From NCBI RefSeq assembly GCF_042100115.1, contig NC_091273.1:3720001-3784000 (forward strand): a DNA stretch of 64,000 nucleotides, written 5' to 3'. This document shows, piece after piece, positions 11,423 to 19,704 of this stretch; the stretch's first letter is position 1; every line of letters starts with the position of its first letter. Origin of the DNA: Alternaria dauci (lineage: Eukaryota; Ascomycota; Dothideomycetes; Pleosporales; Pleosporaceae). A program made the translations under genes and the position numbers. The notes below the pieces were generated by a model. That model was not told the origin of the DNA, ran no database searches, and saw only the letters and a list, made by a program, of their open reading frames with translations.

Positions 11423-11562
11423 CATGTCCGCACCATGCCTTCTCATTGCTATACATTACCATACTTCAGAAAACAAAACCCAATACCATACTGTGGCAAA
11501 GGTAGTCTGTACTAGCCGAAACACAACAAAAACTCGAACAACACCGGATACGTCCAGTTGAA

Positions 11563-12144
11563 ATGGCTCGTTCTGAATCCTACCATCCTTTTCTTTCCAC
11601 GTGGGAACACCCCTGGAGCCTGACAATCTTGGATACCTTCTCAGACTACGAGCTTAGGAACTACTACGAGCTTATAAACGACGCAATCAAACATGGAGAC
11701 GTATCCATCCTTACGATGAGTGACATGCGGGTGACGCAGCGCAGAATCAAGCGCGCTCTAGAAGCAAGGAATGTACCCATTATCAATCTGTGGGATTCAT
11801 GGGATTATGATTTAGGAAGTGTGCGCGGCGTGCGCGGCGTAGGCTTCCTACGTCGCGGGTCCCCAGATATCATCATCAGACCGACTGTAGAGCAGAGAGT
11901 CATCAACATTCCGGCCCCCCAGCCCAGCATCACTTTCCAAACCATCGAAGCTCCGTCGCCAAACATTACCTACAAGACTATACAAGCCCCTCAGCCTGCT
12001 GCTCTTCCACAGCAACCTGAGCTTCCCAAGCGGATCAGGATCCGTGATCAGTGGGGTCATATCGTCGAAGAGCGTAACGAGACAGAGCAGGAGAAAAGTG
12101 ATAGGGAGTTTGAGGAATGGAAGGAGAAGTTTGGCGCCAAGTAG
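11563..12144 (+). CDS. Hypothetical protein with short proline repeats, 193 aa
   Basis: Not recognised. The first 65 residues (from about ILDTFSDYELRNYYELINDAI to TQRRIKRALEARN) look like a small helical domain. Residues about 105-150 hold three imperfect copies of a motif like INIPAPQPSITFQTIEAP and ITYKTIQAPQP. The C-terminus is a charged helix (EQEKSDREFEEWKEKF). No signal peptide or membrane segment is present. The ATG at 11563 has a purine at -3 and a TATA-like site about 140 bp upstream. The gene lies in the orphan island. It is probably a lineage-restricted gene (inference). Confidence 0.6.
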   Translation: MARSESYHPFLSTWEHPWSLTILDTFSDYELRNYYELINDAIKHGDVSILTMSDMRVTQRRIKRALEARNVPIINLWDSWDYDLGSVRGVRGVGFLRRGSPDIIIRPTVEQRVINIPAPQPSITFQTIEAPSPNITYKTIQAPQPAALPQQPELPKRIRIRDQWGHIVEERNETEQEKSDREFEEWKEKFGAK

Positions 12145-12952
12145 GGATCGCTTTGCTCTGGTCTGGTGAGGGAGTGGGTGATTTGGTACATTGAGCATAA
12201 TGAAGCCGGAACAAGATGCAGATATGTACGAAGCGAGTAGCAGTATTTTGCGAAACTTAATGTTATCACTTCATAGCTAGGTAGTTGAGAAAATCGATGG
12301 GATTGGACACTGAGTGTTAAGACCGATGTGATCAAAGGCCATCGTAAATTTATGCGGGACAGCACTGTCGGATGATCAGTATTTCCATACACCCCAAAAG
12401 TTGTGTGTCCCATAGGCAATGCCCGAGTTCACTGTGATATACGCGTAACATGATCGCACTTGACTTGGTTGTAATGGTGATGTTCACGTGAATTGATGCT
12501 TAGTAGTCGTGACATCATCGGATCTCCACACACCTGTGCTCCCGGCCAGTAAGGAAGCTGCGGAGTACATAAAACACAGGTGTCTTTAAACATCACTGCA
12601 TCCTTTCGTGAAAATCTCTGTGAAGCCGAGCTCATCAACGTCTGACCATGTTCTCTTGACCAGTGTGTGTAATTCGTGGCCACTGGCGTGTCAGAACGTC
12701 TTTGACATACACGTTTGAATGTGGTGACGTTCTGATAACCCCTTGATTGATTTGCGTGCTGACTGATACCTTATCTTCAATGTATACTGCCGATAGCATT
12801 CACCTGTCGAACAAGACATCTGCAGTATACTTGCAGTACAAAAGCACGACTTCCTATGTGCTTTCCCCCGCCATATCACTCCCCACACTACTGTCTATCA
12901 TCACGTTCCCTCCAATCAGTTTTGAAATTAGCTTACCCTGTATCAGAGCGAT
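12145..12952. other. Intergenic spacer
   Basis: About 800 bp with no supported gene. The sequence is AT-leaning, and short minus-strand frames in it have no protein-like pattern. Confidence 0.5.
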
Positions 12953-14441
12953 ATGTTCTTCACACGTCGTCGTTCCTTTCCGACCATAAATGTCGTGGAC
13001 GGTCCTCATCCGGTCCCGATGTATGATCTAATAACAATGGGGGACGACCTGATCAGTGGTTTTCATGCCCTTCTGGACAGGATTCAACAGCGCCGTGAAA
13101 ACCACAGGAATCCGTTTGAAACCTCAGCAATGATGGTGACAGTCCAAAATATTGTGGAGTTGGCTTTGAATAATTATGGCGGCTGGACTTTCCTCCAGCT
13201 AGGGCAGAGTCACCAATTATTCCTCCAGCAAATGCGGCAAAAGCATCTCTTGACTATACCGAAACATCAACAGGTCATCGAATATTCCCAAAAAGCAGCG
13301 AAGCCAATCATGGGCCAGGCTCGAAGTCAGGACATCATAGAACGCCAACAGGGAGCCACGAGTGCTAATCAACAGCAAGCCGGCTCAAATCTAGGTAAGC
13401 ACGAAAAGTTCCTGGAAAGGTTGGATACGGAAAACGAGCACAACGAGAAGATGAAGAACAGGTATGCCGACGAGTTGACACTCAAGGCAAGGGCGGAGCT
13501 AGAAGTTGAAAAAGAAAAGGCCATCGAGATGGAGAAAAAGACCGCGCGCAAGCTTGAAGAGGCACGACAAAGGCTTGAGAAGACTAAAATCGAGAACGAG
13601 AGAAAGGAAGACACGATGATGCGCACGGAAGACGCAGTGAGCAGGGCAGAGGAACTGCAGCGTCAAGTGCAAGAGATGACGGAGAAGGCAGAGCAGGAGA
13701 AACGCGATTCGGAACGAAGGATTGAAGAGAGGCGTCGGGAAGCAGCTGCAAAAAGAGCACAGGGCAGGCAGCCGTCATTCAATGACTCGAAAAAATGGAC
13801 AGGTGAGTGGGAAACAGAAAGGTCCAGCTATGAGAACAGTCAGATGCACCACGATTTCACCAGGAGGACATCAGAGAGAGGGTACGGGGAGCGTAGGTTA
13901 CTCGAGGAAAAAGACACCAAAGAGGATAACCGGCGTATCGATGGAGACAACTCGCGAGACGGAATTTACGGACAGCAAAGACTACTTGAGGACACAAGAG
14001 CTATGGGATCTGTTGCCACTCTGCCGAAGCACATTGCTCCTGACAGCGATGACGACGACTCCGATAGCGACGAAGAAAAGAGGCAAGATCCATATAAGCT
14101 CATTGGTCTACCCGACAGAGAGCGGACGCCAATGAAAGACATTGAAACGACTCAACGTGTGCTGAATCGAATCCATCAGGCGGCTATTGACGATGCTACT
14201 GACGAAGCTACGAGAAGGCACTCTGAAAAACGTTTGATCGAGATCAAGTGGGCAGCAAATATCCTCTTGGACGAGATGAATAAGAGAGCTTATGACGAAG
14301 ACGGCTCCATATATCCCCACGAACAGCAGAGCTGGAAGAAGAAGAGTAAGTCGAGCGTCGGGAATTGCCAATACAGAGGCTGACATTAACATAGATGGTA
14401 TCGGTATTGGTGGCAGTGGTGGCAAGTATATACCAGGCTAA
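12953..14441 (+). CDS. Coiled-coil protein with degenerate C-terminal J-like domain
   Basis: Two exons (12953-14345 and 14395-14441) flank a 49-nt GT-AG intron with a CTGAC branch site and give 479 aa. Without splicing the frame runs into a junk tail; with it the protein ends in a Gly-rich stretch, NGIGIGGSGGKYIPG. Residues about 135-270 are a long Glu/Lys/Arg-rich coiled coil, followed by a charged segment rich in Arg, Glu and Asp. Residues about 379-450 match a J-domain in layout: DPYKLIGLPDRE at the start, a central helix, and IKWAANILLDEMNKRAYDEDG at the end. The HPD tripeptide needed to stimulate Hsp70 is absent. The ATG at 13019 is another possible start. The role is unknown; an adaptor or structural part seems likelier than a working co-chaperone (inference). 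Confidence 0.68.
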
Positions 14442-14848
14442 AGGATCATGCAGTGTCCTTGCTCTAAATAATAATGTCGTGATATGTTGTTTATACCACC
14501 TGTTGATTTAGTAATATTACCCGATCCACCTCCAATTTATTCACGTGGTGGTCATCTGATCCAACCCTCCCAAGTTTGCCATCGAATCATTCACTTTATC
14601 CTATGGTACTGTTGATGCATATCAATTTGAGCCAATCACAACTTCATTAATTATCTACGCAGAGGCTGGATGCATGTTCTGTGACAAGCGAAAACGTTAG
14701 AATTAATGATAAATTCGATCGTACCGGCTAGTTCAATAGCAGTAGTGGAATGATTTCTGTCAGTGACACCTTTTGTTCCCCTGGCAAACTTCTTCCCGCT
14801 TGCTTTTGCCAATATTCTCCTTGTTCTCCTCTTCTGTTGTTCATTACA
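14442..14848. other. Intergenic spacer
   Basis: About 400 bp of AT-rich sequence between two plus-strand orphan genes. No gene is seen. Confidence 0.5.
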
Positions 14849-15463
14849 ATGTACCACATCGACGCCAATAACCCGCCTGCAGAAAGCGCTTGTGCAGTTC
14901 TCGAGAACGCTTCTTTGCCTTCCGCAGCGTTGATCACAAACGGCAGCCTTGCGACAAATACCTCTCCAGGATCACCAGAAACAATTCCCAGCAGAATCCA
15001 GCCATCGCCAGATTCATCTCTCTGCACCTGCCCGTCCTCAAAAGTAGAGCCACTGCAACGTGCAGAGCGCGGAACGGTAATGATTGCTGCGTGGAGTCAA
15101 TACCAGACAGTCAACCAAATGCGTGCCTCGCCATACTACTTCCGTATCGACTTACCCATAGTCACACATAGCAAGACTGCATCTACACCCTCTTTGGGTT
15201 CTACCTTGGTTCATAGACATAGTACAGCTGTCTCTGAGGACTTTGAGCAGCGACTTGAGCACGCATCAACAGATCAACATCTAGCTCTGCACTCCGTTCA
15301 TCCAGTACCAATACGGTATCTGCGGAAACTCACGCCAAAACAACTAGAGTTCGTACACGGCTATCTCACCAAGAAAAGATTCCAGCCCGGAAGTGAGCTC
15401 TCAAAACGAGTGCGTGAGACGATGAGTCACATTGGACGAATCATGCATCCAGAGGAAGGATAA
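14849..15463 (+). CDS. Orphan protein A of a local three-gene family, 204 aa
   Basis: Not a known family. The frame is open from 14750, but the ATG at 14849 (context ACAATG) starts the plausible protein. The first 75 residues are Ser/Pro-rich and disordered. Residues about 78-204 hold a module that begins AAWSQYQTVNQMRASPYYFRIDLPIV, continues through LHSVHPVPIRYLRKLTPKQLEFV, and ends in a helix with SKRVRETMSHIGRIM. Very similar spacing and residues occur in the proteins at 16133 and, more weakly, 19705, all on the plus strand, so tandem duplication and divergence is likely (inference). No signal peptide is present. A predicted nuclear or cytosolic role cannot be told apart. Confidence 0.6.
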   Translation: MYHIDANNPPAESACAVLENASLPSAALITNGSLATNTSPGSPETIPSRIQPSPDSSLCTCPSSKVEPLQRAERGTVMIAAWSQYQTVNQMRASPYYFRIDLPIVTHSKTASTPSLGSTLVHRHSTAVSEDFEQRLEHASTDQHLALHSVHPVPIRYLRKLTPKQLEFVHGYLTKKRFQPGSELSKRVRETMSHIGRIMHPEEG

Positions 15464-16132
15464 AGGAACGGATGAGCCGGTTTGCTGATTGTTGTAGAAC
15501 TTTTGTGCTCTAATGCACCCCGATACGATCAGAATCTTTGTGAGTACTTTGACTTCGAGAAATTGTATCTAATTCTAATAACTCTTATGTTGTGCCGCTC
15601 CGTAGTTAGCTTTTTTCGTTTGCATAACATCATGTGCAAGAATTGAAATGAGTAGCCGCCGACGTGACATGATGCCTAAGGTCACATAAAAGCGACGTCA
15701 GAGTAGATTCGAAGCTGTGGCCGAATGCAACACCACTTTGGCCAGCCGTACTGCCATGACACGATGCTAGTATCCATCCATTATGGTGAAGCACCTGTCA
15801 CAAGCTTCCGCTGTTAGCCAACAGATGATTCAACCAACAATTCAAGTAACCAGCAATTGTGGACTTGACACAGCGGAATGAAAACACGGCAAAGCTAGCG
15901 TGTTTTTGGCACCTAACGTATCTTGCAAACACACCAACATGAGTGTGAACTCTAGCCACCGGAACAGCGGCAGTGGGATATCTATAAAGGCGGCAGGAAG
16001 GCATTCTACTATACCCACCCAACCTTCTCAACATACCAATTTCATTAATCTGATTACTATACCGAAAAGAACAGCTTGGAACATACTGATATCAATCATA
16101 TATCCGAAGTCCATTCCCCACCACTGCACACC
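15464..16132. other. Intergenic spacer
   Basis: About 670 bp between orphan genes A and B. Apart from a TATA-like site near its right end, no gene or repeat is seen. Confidence 0.5.
15983..15988 (+). promoter_or_regulatory. Candidate TATA box of orphan gene B
   Basis: TATAAA lies about 145 bp before the ATG at 16133, followed by a CT/AT-rich leader. Position and sequence fit a fungal core promoter. Confidence 0.4.
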
Positions 16133-16693
16133 ATGAACGACTCTAGCATTCCACCCACGCAGGCTGTTAGCGCCGAGACTCTTGCGCAGCCATCTACCGC
16201 GCGTCCCCTGGTCGAACTTCCAACTCGATCATCTCCACACGATGCATCCAGAGGAGCTAGTTCAGGCACTGCGCCTGTTCGCCCTATGCAGCTGTGGAAG
16301 TTTACCCCCAAGGACTTCGAAGATGTCATCACGCTGTGGAGCCAGTACACCACAGATGATCTTGTCAAGTCCTCCCCCTTCTATACCAAGACTGTCATCG
16401 TAGTCGATCCTCGAGCGAAGAGTCAATTTCCTGAGAAGGGCGATATCATCGAGCGAATTGTGCACGCCGTGCATCCTATCCCTCGTAAGCAGCTCCAGAA
16501 CTTGGGACCTGTCTGCTTGCATAATCTAGGCGCTAAGTTGGAGGAAGAGCGATGGGATCTTGACAGAACTCCGGAGTTCAATGCTCGTGTACAAGAAACC
16601 TTGGCTCGCGTTGACGACGCTCTAGAGTTCATATTCCGTGTTCATATGCCAGGAACTCGTATCTTTAGCGGAAGGCAACCTTTTGGGGTCTAA
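16133..16693 (+). CDS. Orphan protein B of a local three-gene family, 186 aa
   Basis: Not a known family. After a Ser/Pro/Thr-rich N-terminus of about 50 residues comes the shared module: VITLWSQYTTDDLVKSSPFY, then VIVVDP, IVHAVHPIPRKQLQNLGP and a helix with FNARVQETLARVDDALEF. The matches to orphan A (WSQY, SP-aromatic-Tyr, H-x-VHP-hydrophobic-P, V-R/Q-E-T) keep order and spacing. The start at 16133 has context ACCATG and a TATA box about 145 bp upstream. The tail after the module (FRVHMPGTRIFSGRQPFGV) is unique. No signal peptide or membrane segment is present. Confidence 0.62.
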   Translation: MNDSSIPPTQAVSAETLAQPSTARPLVELPTRSSPHDASRGASSGTAPVRPMQLWKFTPKDFEDVITLWSQYTTDDLVKSSPFYTKTVIVVDPRAKSQFPEKGDIIERIVHAVHPIPRKQLQNLGPVCLHNLGAKLEEERWDLDRTPEFNARVQETLARVDDALEFIFRVHMPGTRIFSGRQPFGV

Positions 16694-16895
16694 ACACGGT
16701 ATGAAGATCGGATTGGACGTGTCGGAGGAGATAGTAGGTCAAGGCCGGCATTTGCGATGGCAACCCAAAAAAAAAACTTAGTATGAACGTAGGTGCAATA
16801 AAAGAATATTGAAACGCAAAACGGAAGTCCGCGCTGCTTCTGAGCTTCTCGCTGAAGAGCTTTTTCAAGTTGAAAAGGTTGCGGTCGGCGACCTG

Positions 16896-16905
16896 TACCT
16901 AGGTA
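16896..16905. repeat. TACCTAGGTA palindrome, copy 1
   Basis: Exact 10-bp palindrome, flanked by GTACC on the right. One of six exact intergenic copies in the window. Confidence 0.8.
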
Positions 16906-17093
16906 CCTTGAAGAGATCCACGCCGAGTGAAAAATGTACTCCACCTGGGCAGTGAGGTATGGACAAATAGTATCTGTGACGAGATTGACAACGAGGACTT
17001 CCACGAGTTGGAACGGGGTGCAGCCCTTGAATTTATAGCTACATCGTTTTCAGAAGTTCTTTTTAGCAAAATACTTTGCTGTTGTTCTGTTGC

Positions 17094-17103
17094 TACCTAG
17101 GTA
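17094..17103. repeat. TACCTAGGTA palindrome, copy 2
   Basis: Exact 10-bp palindrome, about 200 bp from copy 1 and just before the AT-rich tract. Confidence 0.8.
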
Positions 17104-17109
17104 GAGGTA

Positions 17110-17320
17110 AACATTGACTCTAATCACAGTGGTAACTTAACACTTAACCATTAGCAACAGCCAAGTCGTAGATGGGGGGTTGCTAACTAAATAATTTTGG
17201 TAGTAACAGACAGTTAATATTGCAGTAAGAAAAGATAGTAAACAGACTTTATTAAGGAAAGGCAGTAAGCAGTTATAGGTAGTAAAAACAGATAGCAAAC
17301 AGGTAAAGGAAAAGAGAAAC
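17110..17320. repeat. AT-rich degenerate AGTAA/CAGA tract
   Basis: A TpA-rich stretch with recurring words AGTAA, GTAGTAA, GCAGTAAG and CAGA at irregular spacing. It resembles a decayed minisatellite or a RIP-mutated element remnant (inference). No coding potential is seen. Confidence 0.45.
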
Positions 17321-17454
17321 ATCATTTCCGAAACATTCGTGCAATACAGCGCAGGAGATTCTTCTCCGGTTGCGCCTCTCGTAGTTGCGTCTCAACTACC
17401 CAAGCCGAATTTTTCATTGTCAATGTCGAACCTTCTCACCAACGGCTGCTCTGC

Positions 17455-18048
17455 CTACCTTGGGCATGTCGCACGGCAAAACCGTTCACGAGGGGTAGTG
17501 AAACCTCGCTGAGGGTCCCTTTTGCTACTTTCACACATGGCACCACTAGCATCAGCCATATAATGAGCTCCTTGACGAGCATTGAAGAATAGCAGTTGAA
17601 AAGCCATGACGGCACTCGACGTGTCGCGATCCACGCTGGCGTTTATTCTAGGCGTCGCACCGTTGAATCGATAGAGACCCTGTGCCATGACAAGAGCTTG
17701 GTTAGGGATATTGAGGCCTAACTCGATTGTCTGGAAAGAAGGATATGTTCCTTGTCCCCTGTCTCGGACTATGGTGTAGGCTTCAGCATTATGGAGCCGA
17801 GTATTGCCAAGTCGTGTGATGCACCAGACTCCAACGACGTTAAAAAAGGCCCGTCCGTTTCCAGCTCGGACGGTAAACGACACCTCGGCGTGACAGATTT
17901 CTCCGAGTGGCCCTTGGAAGTTGAGGTAGAATGTACCTCCGAGTTGTCCAGTGCCACGCATTACAGTTCACTGTTGCCGCTTCATTTCAGTTCCAACTAC
18001 GCAGTGTAGAAACGTAGCCCAGAGGAGAAAAAGAGTTGAGACAAGCAT
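17455..18048 (-). pseudogene. Secreted-type Cys protein frame interrupted by one TGA
   Basis: The main frame (17961-17455) encodes 168 aa beginning MRGTGQLGGTFYLNF. Its strand-like blocks (GEICHAEVSFTV, GRAFFNVVGVWCITRLG) suggest a small beta-rich protein, with Cys at ICH, WCI, MCE and CRATC. Upstream in exactly the same frame, an ATG at 18048 encodes a clear signal peptide (MLVSTLFLLWATFLHCVVG). It is separated from the main frame by one TGA at 17970-17968, three codons before the internal ATG. No intron with usable ends and phase removes the TGA. Either the gene is broken, or the stop is a sequence error, or a non-secreted form starts at 17961. The family is not recognised; it would be effector-like if intact (inference). 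Confidence 0.5.
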
Positions 18049-18710
18049 CTTGCAAGTTGGAGGCTGAAGGTGGTTAGCAAGTTATAGCAGCATTGCTGGA
18101 TAGTGTTCTGTGTGTCTTACCTTGGGCGTAGAGATGTATAGATGGAGTAGAAATGGTAGAAGGTGTTTGATATAAGATATGAAGAGGGAATTGCTCTTGC
18201 TCTTTATACCAATCGTGTAGCATATCAGCACCAATTGTACCCATGAAGAGCGACATGGAAGAGCCCTTACTCGGCGGCTTATGCGTGTACGTCAAAAAGG
18301 TTAGGAAATGACCTTTGTCTTTTCACTACCTGGGTACCATGCCCACCCGGGTACGCTATCCTTTCACTGAAAGAGTGTGGAAAAGCTAGCAGCAATCTTG
18401 AGTGGTCATCTCGTGTAATCTAGAGAGAGTAGTAGACCTCGGGAGTTTACGAAGGTAAGAAAGATGCTGTGTTACTCAGTACAGTTGAGCACTACACCCA
18501 CAGTATCATCATTAGATGTTCAATCACGGTACTATCTATGACAACAGAATAGTTTGTACGCTCGTTTCAAGATGATCCTGGGCGTGAACAGCCGTAATAG
18601 TGGTCGTAGTGGTGTAAATTTTACTAAGCATTCTCACTCGTTATGGGTCTACGCCAGCCTTGGAATGAAGTGATTCTGAAATACTGTGTTTTTGGAATTA
18701 GCAAGTGATA

Positions 18711-18720
18711 TACCTAGGTA
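18711..18720. repeat. TACCTAGGTA palindrome, copy 3
   Basis: Exact 10-bp palindrome in a gene-free spacer. Confidence 0.8.
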
Positions 18721-19242
18721 TTTGAAACCCTCTAGACCTACAGTTCAAACCCTATTTAAGATGCGTAGCGTCATTTCTTAAGATTTCTCCTTCGCTATTT
18801 GCTACGTACCTCTACTAGAGCGAACCCGCAATCTCTTTCTCCCCTACTAGCAGCTTTTATACTATGCAAAGGAAGAAAACTAAGAAATAAGCCCCTATTA
18901 CCGTCTGTGCGCACCCCACGAGCCAAGTCAACTAACCCGCCACGAAGATAAAGTTATTAAGTCGCACTGAATAGCTTTTATGGCAAGATATCTTGATGTT
19001 GCGACGAAAGGATAGTATTGCAATATTCTTTCTACTTAAATTTCGCTGGCGATTTGATGTCGCGCCTATCAACCATTCCCCAAAGCACAACCCAGTGATT
19101 ATCGCGATACAGTAGGCCTCTACTGAGACCGAAAAAGCGACTTTACACTCTTGCGCAGCATTGATGGATCGTGAAGTCGCGTCGACGCGTCACAATAGTA
19201 ACCTCGGCTCATTGTTAGCGCTGCGGCATGACATCACAGAGG

Positions 19243-19272
19243 TCTCTCTCCCCCTCCCTCTCTCTCTGCTCC
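19243..19272 (+). repeat. CT-rich pyrimidine tract
   Basis: About 30 bases of almost pure C and T (CTCTCT and CCCTCCC units). Simple sequence with no known function here. Confidence 0.7.
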
Positions 19273-19581
19273 TTCACCAACCTCACTTCACGTAAAAAGT
19301 ACTGTTCGCTTGCATAAGTCGTATGTTGGACCTTTTGTATCATCCTCGCTTCACGATAGTAGCACTGTTTGCATGACCACTTACTGTCGCCGCTGGTCAT
19401 AGGCATGCTTCAATTGGCGACGGCACTTGCAGAGTTTCCCAAGCTATTACAGAGCTTCGCGAGCACTCGCAGTGCGTATTCCATTTTTTTGGTATCTTAA
19501 GCCAGCACCTCATGTGAACACGATCTCTAGAGCTCTTCAATGGCTGATGACGCCAACGAAGAAACGGTTCTACATAGCAGG

Positions 19582-19589
19582 TATATAAA
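19582..19589 (+). promoter_or_regulatory. Candidate TATA box of orphan gene C
   Basis: TATATAAA lies about 120 bp before the ATG at 19705, a normal fungal spacing. Confidence 0.4.
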
Positions 19590-19704
19590 TCTACCTTTTC
19601 TTGATTTACATATCCACCAGATCCTCGAAACATCAACCTACAGATTAGCGAAGTCATACAGGCTCTTTGCTATCCAACTCAAGCCTCATTGAATACTTCG
19701 AAAC

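Larger units (their letters stand above)
10778..11562. other. Intergenic spacer with poly-G run
   Basis: About 785 bp between the broken Gln-rich frame and the next orphan gene. It is AT-rich overall, with one long G homopolymer and a TATA-like site listed separately. No protein-like frame is seen. Confidence 0.5.
16694..17454. other. Intergenic spacer with AT-rich degenerate tract
   Basis: About 760 bp. It holds two TACCTAGGTA palindromes and an AT-rich tract, listed separately. No protein-like frame is seen. Confidence 0.5.
18049..19704. other. Long intergenic spacer
   Basis: About 1.65 kb with no supported gene. It contains a TACCTAGGTA palindrome (18711), related forms TACCTGGGTA (18327-18336) and ACCCGGGTA (18345-18353), a pyrimidine tract, and the promoter of the 19705 gene. 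Confidence 0.5.
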
